DNA of 64,000 nt from Rhodobacteraceae bacterium EhC02 (GCA_001650895.1 LXYH01000006.1:1-64000), one strand, 5' to 3'. Positions 48,489 to 58,169 are shown, counted from the stretch's first letter. Translations and numbers: made by a program. The notes: generated by a model from the sequence alone, not told the origin.

Positions 48489-49326
48489 AAGGGTCCTCGT
48501 AGGGGTCATCATAGGCATCGGCCTGTCCTGATGCATATGGGTCGTCATAGGTTGCTTCACCAGACCGCCCAAGCGTGAACCGCCTGTTCTGCAGGTAAAT
48601 CAATCGCGATTGGGCATAGCTGTCGGCGCTGTCATAAAGAACGGAATCGATCGTGTCCCCGAAACGGCCACGATCCGCGACCACATCCAGAGCCTGCGCC
48701 CCGATCCGGATCTCGTTCTGCGTTCCCGACAGAACGGTGGACAGGGGGTTGGTGAACAGGTCCACGACATGCCCGACGGCATCGCGCTGGGTCGATGGGC
48801 CACGGAACGGCAATTCGACGTAATGCCCCTCTTTCGCGCCCCAGACATGCAGTGTTTCACCGAAATCCGTATCGACCTCGGGCACGCCCGTGATGTCGCC
48901 CACATCGACCAGTCCGGCAAAGCCGATGGTGCTGTTGATCGCGAAACGGTAGGTATTCGTCAGCGCGCCCTTGAAATTGCCCTGCAGCAGGTTGTTCACC
49001 ACCAGTCCGGGGGCCGACAGGTTCGAGGCGAAATTATCCGCCACCAGCCGAAGGTCCTCGGGCACGGCGCGCGTGTAACCGCGCGACAAGGGACGAAGGA
49101 CTGCGCGATCAACCGCCTTGTTGAATTCATGAACGTTCCGGTTCCGCTCTTCGAAAGGGTCGCTGATCCCGTCGCGGGTCACCGCGGCACCGGGGTCCTG
49201 CGCGGCGCAGCCCGCCAAAAAGATCACCGCGCACAGCGGCAGCACACGGGCCCAAGCGGACTGTATCGTGGAAAACCGAAAAGCATGGGAAATGTGTTGC
49301 AATGTAAGATCCGTGTTCAAGAGCAT
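48478..49326 (-). CDS. mlaA: MlaA (VacJ) outer-membrane lipoprotein
   Basis: A 282-residue lipoprotein with lipobox LAGCA near residue 40. Family motifs are DPFEERNRNVHEFNKAVDRAVLRPL, NNLLQGNFKGALTNTYRFAINSTIGFAGLVDVG and LPFRGPSTQRDAVG. It removes misplaced phospholipids from the outer membrane. The ATG at 49326 gives a rather long signal sequence, and a TTG about 8 codons in is possible. The last 25 residues are acidic and Tyr-rich (DDPY repeats). It overlaps mlaC by 11 bases; mlaFEDB are not in this window. Confidence 0.93.
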   Translation of the reverse strand: MLLNTDLTLQHISHAFRFSTIQSAWARVLPLCAVIFLAGCAAQDPGAAVTRDGISDPFEERNRNVHEFNKAVDRAVLRPLSRGYTRAVPEDLRLVADNFASNLSAPGLVVNNLLQGNFKGALTNTYRFAINSTIGFAGLVDVGDITGVPEVDTDFGETLHVWGAKEGHYVELPFRGPSTQRDAVGHVVDLFTNPLSTVLSGTQNEIRIGAQALDVVADRGRFGDTIDSVLYDSADSYAQSRLIYLQNRRFTLGRSGEATYDDPYASGQADAYDDPYEDPYEE

Positions 49327-49508
49327 TTGATCTGAAATCCCGGGCGCATGACCGGCGAATTTGACGTGCGCGACGCGCCCTTTTCGGTTCTTCCGATTGC
49401 GCCGCTAACCCAAAGTTAGGTCATTTCATTATACCGTCCAACCCGCAGACGGAAGAGCGGTCCGGAATCGACCGGTAAATTCTTGGTGCAAATTGCGGGA
49501 TATGTCGC

Positions 49509-51260
49509 ATGCAGACAGCAGATTTCCACCCCGGCCTTTCCGAATTGCGCGCTGCACGGCGGGCAAGCCTTGGTTTGTTCTGGTGGGTGGGGCTGTTCAG
49601 CATCTTCACCAACATCCTGATCCTGACCGGCCCGGTCTACATGCTTCAGGTCTATGACCGGGTACTGATCAGCAAGTCTTTGCCGACACTTGCCGCCCTC
49701 ACCCTGCTTGCCGGGTTCCTTTATGCGGTGATGGGTCTGCTGGATCACGCCAGGGGACGGATCATGATCAGGATCGGCGCACGTTTCCAGCACGGGATGG
49801 AACGCCGCGTCTTTGACGCGATGCTGCGAAATGACCTGGTCGGACGGCATGCGCTGCAAGGGCAGCGGCAGGCCGGGCCGCACCAGCTTGAGGCGGTTCA
49901 ACGGCTGATGACCTCGCAGGCTGTGCTGGCCCTGTTCGATCTGCCGTGGGTGCCGATCTTCGCGATCGGCATCGCGATGTTTCATCCCTGGCTTGGGGCG
50001 CTGGCACTTGGGGGTGGGGCGTTTCTGATCCTTCTGGCCTGGGCCAACCAGGCCCTCACCCGGCGCTCGGTGATTGGTGCCAACAGCGCGGGGGCGGCGG
50101 CCATGGCTTTTGGCGCCCAGGTCGGGGCCTCTGTCGAAACGGTCCAGGCTGCTGGCCTGCGCGAACAGGTCGCCGCGCGCTGGCAGGGCGCACGCGACAA
50201 GGCGCTTTCGATGCAGGTCCATGCGGCCGATGTCGGCGGCAGCATGACCGTGGCGCTGAAAACCTGCAGGCTGTTCCTGCAGACGGCCATGCTTGGGCTT
50301 GGCGCCTGGCTGGTCATCAGGGATGAGATCAGTGCAGGCGCGATGATTGCCGCATCGATCCTTCTTGCGCGGGGCCTGGCCCCGATCGAGCAGATGATCG
50401 GTAGCTGGCCCCTGTTCACGCAGGCGCGTGACGGGTGGCATGACCTTGCCCGGCTGCTGACCGAGATGCCGGCCCCGATACCGGGGATCGCACTGCCCAC
50501 CCCCGCCGCGCACCTTGACGTGCAGGCGCTGACGGTCATTCCACCGGGCGCGGCGCAACCGGTCCTCAGGATGGTGAACCTTGCCGTCCGACCCGGACAG
50601 GCGATCGGCGTGATCGGCCCGTCGGGTGCCGGCAAGTCCGCGCTGGCCCGCGCGGTCTGCAACCTTTGGCCGCCTGCGACAGGCGCGATCCGGCTGGATG
50701 GCGCGACGCTGGATCAGTATGACCCCGTCAGCCTTGGTCGGCACATCGGCTATCTGCCGCAGCGGGTTGATCTTTTCGACGGAACCATCGCCGAGAATAT
50801 CGCCCGCCTCTCGCCCGGCCCAGAGGCCGAAAAGGTAATCACCGCAGCCCGCAAGGCCGGAGCGCATGACATGATCCTGCGCCTGCCGGATGGCTATGCG
50901 ACACGAATCGAGGCAGGTGGCAGCCGCTTGTCGGGGGGGCAGATCCAGCGGATCGGACTGGCGCGCGCCCTCTTTGAAAACCCCGTGCTTCTGGTTCTGG
51001 ACGAACCCAACGCCCATCTGGACCATGACGGGGCCAGCGCCTTGAACGCGACCATTCGCACCATGAAATCCGAAGGGCGTTCCGTTCTGATCATGACCCA
51101 TTGCCCCGCCGCCATCGCGGAATGCGACCTGATCCTGGTGATCGACCGCGGGCAGCGCGTGGCATTCGGCCCTCGGCACGACATCCTGCGCGATGTTCTG
51201 GACAATCCGCAGGATCTGCGCGCGACGCAGAGCCAAACCACAAGGGTCTGGGGGGCGTGA
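49509..51260 (+). CDS. Type I secretion ABC transporter (PrtD-like permease/ATPase)
   Basis: A 583-residue export ABC protein. It has a membrane domain of about six helices (residues 25-290) with no C39 peptidase, then an ATPase with Walker A GPSGAGKSAL, signature LSGGQIQRIGLARAL and Walker B LLVLDEPNAHLD. The NALFR-like start and length match the PrtD/AprD group that exports RTX-type proteins. It is coupled to an HlyD-type adaptor. No substrate protein or TolC is nearby. Confidence 0.92.
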   Translation: MQTADFHPGLSELRAARRASLGLFWWVGLFSIFTNILILTGPVYMLQVYDRVLISKSLPTLAALTLLAGFLYAVMGLLDHARGRIMIRIGARFQHGMERRVFDAMLRNDLVGRHALQGQRQAGPHQLEAVQRLMTSQAVLALFDLPWVPIFAIGIAMFHPWLGALALGGGAFLILLAWANQALTRRSVIGANSAGAAAMAFGAQVGASVETVQAAGLREQVAARWQGARDKALSMQVHAADVGGSMTVALKTCRLFLQTAMLGLGAWLVIRDEISAGAMIAASILLARGLAPIEQMIGSWPLFTQARDGWHDLARLLTEMPAPIPGIALPTPAAHLDVQALTVIPPGAAQPVLRMVNLAVRPGQAIGVIGPSGAGKSALARAVCNLWPPATGAIRLDGATLDQYDPVSLGRHIGYLPQRVDLFDGTIAENIARLSPGPEAEKVITAARKAGAHDMILRLPDGYATRIEAGGSRLSGGQIQRIGLARALFENPVLLVLDEPNAHLDHDGASALNATIRTMKSEGRSVLIMTHCPAAIAECDLILVIDRGQRVAFGPRHDILRDVLDNPQDLRATQSQTTRVWGA

Positions 51261-52567
51261 CGGTTGACGCAAACTCGCGCTATCCGACCAGTCAGCCCAT
51301 CGTGACGGGCCTGATTGCCCTGGCCGTGCTGCTGGGGGGCTTTGCGACCTGGGCCGCGTTCACCAAGATTTCGGGCGCTGTCGTTGCCAGTGGCCGGATC
51401 GAGCTGGAGCAGAACCGGCAAGTGGTGCAGCATCCCGATGGCGGCCCGATCCGTGACATCCTTGTCGCAGAGGGCATGCCAGTCGCGGCAGGCCAGATCC
51501 TGATCCGCCTTGACGGTGCCGCGCTGTCGTCCGAATTGGCCCTGCTTGAGGCGGAATTGTTCGATGTCATGGCCCGCCGTGGCCGCAACGAGGCCGAGCT
51601 TGACGGGCTGGAAGAGCCGGTCTTCGACCCCTTGCTGTTGTCCGCCGCGCATCGGGACCCGGCCATAGCCAGCCTTGTCGAAGGACAAAGGCAATGGATG
51701 GCGGCACGGCGTGACGCGGCGCAGCTTCAGGCCGACCAGCTTGAACTGCGTGTCCAGCAGATCGCGAGGCAGATCGAGGGGCTGACCGCGCAACGCGAGG
51801 CCGTGGAAATCCAGCAGGATCTGATCACGCAGGAGCTTGCCAATCAAAGGATCCTGCTTGACCGCGGCCTTGCCCAGGCCAGCCGCATTCTTGACCTGCA
51901 ACGGGAATTGGCCGCGCTCACCGGGGTCATCGGCGCGGTGGACGCGCAGAGGGCCGAGGCCGAAAGCCGGGTTGCGCAGATCCGGCTTGAGTTGCTGCAA
52001 CTGCGCGACGGCCGGCGCGAAGAGGCGATCACCCGCCTGCGTGATCTGCAACCGCGCGAATTGGACATGCAGGAAAAACGGCGCGCCCTGCTGGAGCGGT
52101 TGAACCGCCTTGAGGTCCGCGCGCCGGTCGCGGGAATCATCCATGGCTTGCAGGTCCACTCGAAAGGCGCGGTTCTGCGGCCCGCTGATCCGATCCTGTC
52201 GATCGTACCGCAGGACCAGCCCTTGATCGTTGCGGCGCAGATCGACCCTTTGCATGTGGGCAGCGTCTTTCCCGGCCAGGAAGTCACGCTGCGCTTTCCC
52301 GCGCTTCAGACCGAAGACATTCCCGATCTTGTCGGAAAGGTCGCGCACATATCGGCCGACGCCTTTGCCGATCCAACATCAGGACGGTTCTTCTACCGTG
52401 CGGCGATCGTACCGGATGCTTCCGGAACAGAGGGGCTGCCAAAGGGACCGCTTCTGCTTCCCGGCATGCCGGTCGATGCCTTCCTGCACACAGGCGACCG
52501 GACGGTTCTGCAATACCTGCTGAAACCGCTGGCGGATGGTGTCAACCTGGCCCTGCGCGAGGAATAG
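51257..52567 (+). CDS. Type I secretion periplasmic adaptor (HlyD family)
   Basis: A 436-residue membrane-fusion protein. It has one N-terminal helix (about residues 12-35), a biotinyl-lipoyl-like hairpin (VVQHPDGGPIRDILVAEGMPVAAGQILIRLD), long coiled coils (about 85-270), and a C-terminal beta-barrel (VAAQIDPLHVGSVFPGQEVTLRFPA). It links the inner-membrane ABC exporter to an outer-membrane channel. The start is a GTG overlapping the exporter stop (GTGA), with a G-rich site upstream. Confidence 0.92.
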   Translation: MTVDANSRYPTSQPIVTGLIALAVLLGGFATWAAFTKISGAVVASGRIELEQNRQVVQHPDGGPIRDILVAEGMPVAAGQILIRLDGAALSSELALLEAELFDVMARRGRNEAELDGLEEPVFDPLLLSAAHRDPAIASLVEGQRQWMAARRDAAQLQADQLELRVQQIARQIEGLTAQREAVEIQQDLITQELANQRILLDRGLAQASRILDLQRELAALTGVIGAVDAQRAEAESRVAQIRLELLQLRDGRREEAITRLRDLQPRELDMQEKRRALLERLNRLEVRAPVAGIIHGLQVHSKGAVLRPADPILSIVPQDQPLIVAAQIDPLHVGSVFPGQEVTLRFPALQTEDIPDLVGKVAHISADAFADPTSGRFFYRAAIVPDASGTEGLPKGPLLLPGMPVDAFLHTGDRTVLQYLLKPLADGVNLALREE

Positions 52568-52675
52568 GGCGGCGTTCGATAACGGGAGATCCTGCCCGTG
52601 ATCCGTTTGCGGTTTCCTTCTGCAGCGAAGCCCGGTAGCGTCCGGCGCAAATCACCCGCGACACGGAGACTACCC

Positions 52676-53140
52676 ATGACCAGCGCCATCGAAACCCGTC
52701 TTGCCGAACTTGGTGTAACCCTGCCTTCCGCGCCCGCTCCTGCGGCGAATTACGTGCCCTTCGTCCAGGCGGGCAACCTTGTCTTCGTGTCCGGACAGAT
52801 CTCGAACGGGCCCGATGGGCTGATCAAGGGACGACTGGGCGACACAATGGATATCGAGGCAGGTGCCGCCGCAGCCAAGGCCTGCGCGATCAGTCTTCTG
52901 GCGCAACTCAAGGCCGCATGTGGCGGCGACATCGACCGGCTGGAGCGTGTGGTCAAGCTGACGGGTTTCGTCAATTCGACCGCGGATTTCACCGATCAGC
53001 CCAAGGTGATCAACGGAGCCTCGGACTTCCTGGTGGAAGCGCTGGGCGACATGGGGCGGCATTCGCGGTCCGCGGTATCCGCCGCAGCCCTGCCCCTGGG
53101 TGTCGCCGTCGAAATCGAAGCGATCTTCCAGATCAAATGA
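52676..53140 (+). CDS. RidA-family protein
   Basis: A 154-residue protein of the YjgF/YER057c/UK114 family. The family phrases are present: AANYVPFVQAGNLVFVSGQISNGPDG and a late GRHSRSAVSAAALPLGVAVEIEAIFQI. RidA proteins hydrolyse reactive enamine/imine intermediates from PLP enzymes. The longer N terminus places it in the Rid2-7-like groups rather than canonical RidA. Its stop overlaps the start of the glycerophosphodiesterase. Confidence 0.92.
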   Translation: MTSAIETRLAELGVTLPSAPAPAANYVPFVQAGNLVFVSGQISNGPDGLIKGRLGDTMDIEAGAAAAKACAISLLAQLKAACGGDIDRLERVVKLTGFVNSTADFTDQPKVINGASDFLVEALGDMGRHSRSAVSAAALPLGVAVEIEAIFQIK

Positions 53141-53904
53141 GCCGGCTTCCCGCGCAATTCCTGGGGGCGCCGATCGCACATCGCGCCCTGCACGACCTTG
53201 CGGCCGGGCGGCCGGAAAACTCGCCCTCCGCCATCGAGGCCGCCTGCCGGGCCGGATACGGGATCGAGATCGACCTGCAACTGTCCTCGGACGGTCAGGC
53301 CATGGTGTTCCATGACTACGACCTCAACCGGTTGACACATGAGGTCGGACCAGTGCGCCAGCGCAGCGCGCAAGCACTTGGGCAAATCTGCCTCAGGGGC
53401 GGGACGGACGGGATACCCCGGCTTGACCAGGTTCTGGCGCAGGTGGCGGGGCGCGTTCCCCTGCTGATCGAGATCAAGGATCAGGACGGTGCCATGGGCG
53501 CCGGTGTCGGCGCGCTCGAGGCGGCGGCGGCAAGGACCCTGAAAGGCTATGACGGGCCCGTGGCCGTCATGTCGTTCAACCCTCATTCGATGACGGCGAT
53601 GGCCGGACTGGCCCCAGATCTGCCGCGCGGTTTGACGACCTGCGACTATACGGCAGAGGATTGGCCGCTTTTGCCGGCCGGCACGCGCACCAGATTGCGC
53701 GATATCCCCGATTACGACGCAACGGGGGCCTGTTTCATCAGCCACCAGGCCAGCGATCTGGGGGCGACGCGTGTAGCTGATCTCAAGGCGCGCGGTGCCG
53801 CGATCCTGTGCTGGACGATCCGTTCCCCCGAGGCCGAGGCCGCGGCACGACAGATTGCGCATAATGTCACCTTCGAAGGTTATCCCGCCGCGATCCCGGC
53901 TTGA
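53137..53904 (+). CDS. Glycerophosphodiester phosphodiesterase-family protein
   Basis: A 255-residue TIM-barrel enzyme. The GDPD motif is intact: AHRALHDLAAGRPENSPSAIEAA and GIEIDLQLSSDGQAMVFHDYDLNRLT, then PLLIEIKDQ. It would release glycerol 3-phosphate from deacylated phospholipids. No signal peptide is seen, so it is cytoplasmic. The ATG overlaps the RidA stop (ATGA). Confidence 0.92.
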   Translation: MSRLPAQFLGAPIAHRALHDLAAGRPENSPSAIEAACRAGYGIEIDLQLSSDGQAMVFHDYDLNRLTHEVGPVRQRSAQALGQICLRGGTDGIPRLDQVLAQVAGRVPLLIEIKDQDGAMGAGVGALEAAAARTLKGYDGPVAVMSFNPHSMTAMAGLAPDLPRGLTTCDYTAEDWPLLPAGTRTRLRDIPDYDATGACFISHQASDLGATRVADLKARGAAILCWTIRSPEAEAAARQIAHNVTFEGYPAAIPA

Positions 53905-53956
53905 TCGGCCCATCCACCGATCCAGATTATAGGGCGCATGAAGGGGGCACGCCGCC

Positions 53957-55144
53957 ATGAGTGACGACATGATCGAGATCGACATGCTGGGCAGCCTGTC
54001 GGAGATCCCGCAGACCGCGTGGGACGCATGTGCCTGCCCCGAAACCGCGGATGGTGGTCCGCCGCTGGACCCTTTCACCACCTGGCGTTTTCTCAAGGCA
54101 CTGGAAGACAGCGGATCGGTGGGTGCCGGATCGGGATGGCAGCCACGCCACCTGGTCGCGCGGCAAGACGGTCAGGTGATCGCCTGCGCCCCGATGTATG
54201 CCAAGTCGCACAGCCAGGGCGAATATATCTTCGATCACAACTGGGCCCATGCCTATGAACGCGCGGGCGGGCGCTATTATCCCAAGCTTCAGATCGCGGT
54301 GCCCTTCACGCCCGCCACGGGACGGCGTTTCCTGACCCGGCCCGGATTCGAGGAAGCCGGACAGGCCGCGCTGGTGCAAGGGGCGGTCGAGCTGACGGAC
54401 AAGAACAGCCTGTCCTCGCTTCACGTGACATTCTGCACCCGGTCCGAGGCAGAGGCCGGCCAGACGATGGGCCTGATGCATCGCGTCACCCAGCAATACC
54501 ACTGGGAGAACGCGGACTATCGCGATTTCGACGGATTCCTTGCCTCTCTTTCATCGCGCAAGCGCAAGATGATCCGCAAGGAACGCGAGCGCGCCCAGGC
54601 CTTCGGCGGGCAGATCGTGGCCCTGACGGGCGATCAGATCGAGCCGTGGCACTGGGACCATTTCTGGCGTTTCTACCAGGATACGGGCGCGCGCAAATGG
54701 GGCACACCCTACCTGACGCGCCGCTTCTTCGATATCGCGCATGACACGATGCGCCCCGACATGCTGCTTGTTCTGGCCCTGCGTGACGGTGTACCGGTGG
54801 CGGGCGCGCTGAACTTCATCGGGCGGCAGACCCTGTTCGGGCGCTACTGGGGCTGCACAGAGGATCATCCCTGCCTGCATTTCGAACTGTGCTATTATCA
54901 GGCCATGGATGTCGCGATCGCAAAGGGGATGGCGCGTGTCGAGGCCGGCGCGCAGGGGGAACACAAGCTGGCGCGCGGTTATCTGCCGGTCCCGATCCAT
55001 TCCCTGCACTGGATCCGCCAGCCCGGTTTTGCCGATGCCGTCGCCCGCTACCTCGAGGCGGAACGCCGCGCCGTCACCGAAGACATCGAGGTTCTGACGG
55101 CCTATGGTCCGTTCAGAAAGACCCAAATGGAGGAACAGGAATGA
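53957..55144 (+). CDS. FemAB-like GNAT-fold protein (PF04339 type)
   Basis: A 395-residue soluble protein. The family regions are [19 protein letters not shown] near the N terminus, [37 protein letters not shown], and the C-terminal [41 protein letters not shown]. Proteins of this type were once named peptidoglycan biosynthesis or DUF482; the acyl acceptor is unknown. Its stop overlaps the pterin dehydratase start as ATGA. Confidence 0.88.
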   Translation: MSDDMIEIDMLGSLSEIPQTAWDACACPETADGGPPLDPFTTWRFLKALEDSGSVGAGSGWQPRHLVARQDGQVIACAPMYAKSHSQGEYIFDHNWAHAYERAGGRYYPKLQIAVPFTPATGRRFLTRPGFEEAGQAALVQGAVELTDKNSLSSLHVTFCTRSEAEAGQTMGLMHRVTQQYHWENADYRDFDGFLASLSSRKRKMIRKERERAQAFGGQIVALTGDQIEPWHWDHFWRFYQDTGARKWGTPYLTRRFFDIAHDTMRPDMLLVLALRDGVPVAGALNFIGRQTLFGRYWGCTEDHPCLHFELCYYQAMDVAIAKGMARVEAGAQGEHKLARGYLPVPIHSLHWIRQPGFADAVARYLEAERRAVTEDIEVLTAYGPFRKTQMEEQE

Positions 55145-55431
55145 CCGAACGCCTCAGCGATACAGGCCGCAAGACCATGCTGGAGCCCTTGTTCGAAACG
55201 GGCTGGCGCATGGTCGAAGACCGCGACGCCATCACCAAGACATTCCAGTTCAAGGATTTCACCGAAGCCTTTGGCTGGATGACGCAGGCGGCTCTTTGGG
55301 CCGAAAAATGGAACCATCACCCCGAATGGTCAAATGTCTACAAGACCGTGACGGTGGTTCTGACCACACATGACGTCGATGGGCTGTCGGCGCTGGATGC
55401 AAAGCTGGCCCGCAAGATGGACAGCCTCTGA
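55141..55431 (+). CDS. 4a-hydroxytetrahydrobiopterin dehydratase (pterin-4a-carbinolamine dehydratase)
   Basis: A 96-residue enzyme that recycles the pterin cofactor of aromatic hydroxylases. The family signature [24 protein letters not shown] with the active-site His-His-Pro and Trp/Tyr spacing is intact. The translation start overlaps the upstream stop by 4 bases. No phenylalanine hydroxylase is seen in this window, so its partner pathway is unclear. Confidence 0.95.
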   Translation: MTERLSDTGRKTMLEPLFETGWRMVEDRDAITKTFQFKDFTEAFGWMTQAALWAEKWNHHPEWSNVYKTVTVVLTTHDVDGLSALDAKLARKMDSL

Positions 55432-55462
55432 CCTTCTGCCGACGCAATTTCAAGGAAGTCAT

Positions 55463-56305
55463 ATGCAAGACCTGATGAACACCGAGATCTGGAACGGAAC
55501 CACGCTGGCGGACGTTCTGACCCTTGAATTCCTGGCCTCTCTTGCCGGATCGGTCGTGGGCGCGCTGGCGCTGGTTCTGGGCGGGTTCATCGTGGCGGGC
55601 TGGGCGCGCAACCGGGTCATCGGCCTGTCGCGGCGCTACAAGCGGCTGGACGGCACGCTGTTCAGCTTCCTCGGCAACATCCTGCGCTACGTGATCCTGG
55701 CCTTCACCGCGCTGTTCGTGCTGAACACCTTCGGGATCCAGACGACCTCCATCGTGGCCGTGATCGGTGCCGCAGGCCTTGCCATCGGCCTTGCACTGCA
55801 AGGCACGCTGTCGAACGTGGCGGCGGGCGTGATGATCATCCTGTTTCGCCCCTTCAAGAACGGTGATTTCGTCGAGGTTGCCGGCCAATCGGGAACCGTG
55901 CAGGAGATCTCGTTGAACTTTACCGAACTGTCCTCGGTGGGAAATGTGCAGGTGATCATCCCCAACAGCCAGGTCTGGGGCAATGTCATCGTGAACTATT
56001 CCGCCTATGACACGCGGCGCGCGGAATGGATCTTCGGCGTGTCATATGACGCGGACCTGGAGAAGGCCGAGACGATCATCCGCGATACGATCATGGCCGA
56101 TCCACGGTCCAGGACCGATCCCGCGCCCTTCTTCCAGGTCAACAACCTTGGCTATTTTTCGGTCGATTTCCTTGTGCGGGTCTGGTGCGCCTCGGGCGAC
56201 TATTTCCAGTATCAGGCGGACATGAAGCGCGCCGTGAAGGAAGCGCTTGATGCAGGCGGCATCGACATTCCTTTCCCGACACGGACGATGATTAACGCCG
56301 CGTGA
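55463..56305 (+). CDS. Small-conductance mechanosensitive channel (MscS family)
   Basis: A 280-residue channel. Three membrane helices come first, with the pore-lining TM3 AVIGAAGLAIGLALQGTLSNVAAGVMIILFRPFKNGDFVEV, then the cytoplasmic vestibule beta domain with VIIPNSQVWGNVIVNYS. It opens under hypo-osmotic stress to release solutes. AAGGAAG lies 6 bases before the ATG. A bidirectional terminator follows the stop. Confidence 0.95.
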   Translation: MQDLMNTEIWNGTTLADVLTLEFLASLAGSVVGALALVLGGFIVAGWARNRVIGLSRRYKRLDGTLFSFLGNILRYVILAFTALFVLNTFGIQTTSIVAVIGAAGLAIGLALQGTLSNVAAGVMIILFRPFKNGDFVEVAGQSGTVQEISLNFTELSSVGNVQVIIPNSQVWGNVIVNYSAYDTRRAEWIFGVSYDADLEKAETIIRDTIMADPRSRTDPAPFFQVNNLGYFSVDFLVRVWCASGDYFQYQADMKRAVKEALDAGGIDIPFPTRTMINAA

Positions 56306-56324
56306 CGACCATCGCATCCGACAA

Positions 56325-56363
56325 CAAAAAACCCCCGCCGGGCAATGCCGGGCGGGGGTTTTG
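56325..56363. terminator. Bidirectional terminator between mscS and the peroxiredoxin gene
   Basis: AAAAAACCCCCGCC-N12-GGCGGGGGTTTT, with A and T tracts on both sides. Confidence 0.9.
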
Positions 56364-56378
56364 CACCAATTCACAGGC

Positions 56379-56867
56379 TCAGATCGCGGCCAGCAGCGCC
56401 TCGCCGCCCGAAATCTCGCAGGTGCCGGGGCTTTCCTCGGGGTGGAAAACCTTGACCACACCATCTTCGACCAGCATGGCATAGCGCTTTGACCGCGCGA
56501 CAAGCCCAGCGGGCGGCGCGTCAAAGTCCATGCCGATCGCCTTGGTGAATTCGCTGGTGGCATCGGACAGCATGGTGATGCCGGCGGCGGTCGCGCCTGT
56601 CGCCTCGCCCCAGGCTTTCATGACGAAGGGATCATTGACGCTGATGCAGATGATCTCGTCCACACCCTTGGCGGCGAACTGATCCTTGGTACGAATGAAA
56701 CTCGGCACATGGGCAGAGTGGCATGTGGGTGTGAATGCGCCCGGCACCGCGAAGATCGCAACCTTGCGGCCTTTCAGCTTTTCGCCCAGGGCCACCGCTT
56801 CCGGCCCCTTGTCACCCATCTTCACAAGCTTTGCGTCGGGCAGATTTGCCCCGGTCGAAATCGTCAT
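56379..56867 (-). CDS. Peroxiredoxin (Prx5 type)
   Basis: A 162-residue thiol peroxidase. The peroxidatic motif AVPGAFTPTCHSAHVPSF has Cys49, and a second cysteine lies near the C terminus (SPGTCEISGG). This is the Prx5 subfamily, glutaredoxin- or thioredoxin-dependent. It removes hydrogen peroxide and alkyl peroxides in the cytoplasm. AGGAACAGG precedes the ATG. It is divergent from the ferredoxin-reductase-type gene. Confidence 0.95.
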   Translation of the reverse strand: MTISTGANLPDAKLVKMGDKGPEAVALGEKLKGRKVAIFAVPGAFTPTCHSAHVPSFIRTKDQFAAKGVDEIICISVNDPFVMKAWGEATGATAAGITMLSDATSEFTKAIGMDFDAPPAGLVARSKRYAMLVEDGVVKVFHPEESPGTCEISGGEALLAAI

Positions 56868-56957
56868 CCTGTTCCTAACCTTGGGTTTGCGTTATCCGGT
56901 ATCGTGGATATAGGGTGCCGCGCAATCCGAGGCCAATACTTTCGAAAAGGAACAGGG

Positions 56958-58169
56958 ATGATGCATGTTGTCGTCGTCGGAGCCGGTCAGGCCGGATCGT
57001 CACTGGTCGCAAAGTTGCGCAATTCCGGGTTTGACGGATCCATCACGCTGATCGGTGCCGAACCCGTTCCGCCCTATCAGCGCCCGCCCCTGTCGAAAGC
57101 CTATCTGCTGGGTGACATGGCGCTGGACCGCCTGTTCCTGCGGCCTGAAAGTTTCTATGCCGAGCATCGGATCGACCTGCGCCTGAATACCCGCGTCACC
57201 GGGATTGACCGCACCGCGCATACCGTCACCCTGAATGGCGAGGTCATGCCCTATGATCAGCTGGTGCTTGCCACCGGGTCGGACCCGCGGCGCCTGCCCG
57301 CCAGCATCGGCGGGGCGCTGGAAGGCGTCTTCGTGGTGCGTGATCTGGCTGATGTCGACGCCATGGCCCCGCATGTCGTGGCGGGCAAACGCGCGCTGAT
57401 CGTGGGCGGCGGCTATATCGGGCTTGAGGCTGCAGCGGTGGCCGCCAAGCGGGGGCTTGATGTGACACTGGTCGAAATGGCGGACCGGATCCTGCAAAGG
57501 GTCGCAGCCCCCGAGACATCCGACTTTTTCCGCGCCCTGCATCAAGGGCATGGTGTGACCATCCGCGAGGGTATCGGGCTGGACCGCCTGCTGGGCGAAG
57601 GGCATGTCACCGGCGCACGGCTGAGCGACGGCACCGAGCTGCCGGTCGATCTGGTGATCGTCGGTGTCGGCATCACACCTGGTACCGCGTTGGCCGAGGC
57701 GGCTGGCCTCGAGATCGAGAACGGGATCAAGGTGGATGCGCAGGGCCGCACATCGGACCCGGCGATCTGGGCCGCCGGGGATTGCGCCTCGTTTCCCTGG
57801 CAGGATGGGCGGATCCGGCTGGAAAGCGTGCCGAACGCGATCGAACAGGCGGAATGCGTGGCCGAGAACATCATGGGCGCCGGCAAGGACTATGTTGCGA
57901 AACCCTGGTTCTGGTCGGATCAGTATGACGTGAAGCTCCAGATCGCCGGGCTGAATACGGGCTATGACCGAACAGTGGTGCGGCCGGGCGACAAGCCGGG
58001 CAGCCAGTCCGTCTGGTACTATCGGGGCGATGCGCTGCTGGCTGTGGACGCGATGAACGATCCGCGCGCCTACATGATCGGCAAGCGTCTGATCGAGGCG
58101 GGTCAATCGCCCGCACCGGCGGCTGTGGCCGATCCGGAAACCCCGCTGAAATCACTGCTTCCCGCATGA
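56958..58169 (+). CDS. FAD-dependent ferredoxin/rubredoxin reductase-type oxidoreductase
   Basis: A 403-residue flavoprotein with FAD motif VVVVGAGQAGSSLVAKLR, NAD motif ALIVGGGYIGLEAAAVAAKRG and the AAGDCASF segment near the second FAD site. The C-terminal reductase domain (WFWSDQYDVKLQIAGL) matches the putidaredoxin-reductase/BphA4 class, which feeds electrons from NADH to a 2Fe-2S ferredoxin. No ferredoxin or oxygenase lies next to it. Its stop overlaps rsmD (ATGA). Confidence 0.92.
   Translation: MMHVVVVGAGQAGSSLVAKLRNSGFDGSITLIGAEPVPPYQRPPLSKAYLLGDMALDRLFLRPESFYAEHRIDLRLNTRVTGIDRTAHTVTLNGEVMPYDQLVLATGSDPRRLPASIGGALEGVFVVRDLADVDAMAPHVVAGKRALIVGGGYIGLEAAAVAAKRGLDVTLVEMADRILQRVAAPETSDFFRALHQGHGVTIREGIGLDRLLGEGHVTGARLSDGTELPVDLVIVGVGITPGTALAEAAGLEIENGIKVDAQGRTSDPAIWAAGDCASFPWQDGRIRLESVPNAIEQAECVAENIMGAGKDYVAKPWFWSDQYDVKLQIAGLNTGYDRTVVRPGDKPGSQSVWYYRGDALLAVDAMNDPRAYMIGKRLIEAGQSPAPAAVADPETPLKSLLPA

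Noticed and set aside
56868-56957. Inverted repeat CCTGTTCC/GGAACAGG at both ends of the divergent peroxiredoxin-reductase gap
   Set aside because: Each arm is simply the ribosome site (AGGAACAGG) of its own gene, so the symmetry is explained by similar Shine-Dalgarno sequences.
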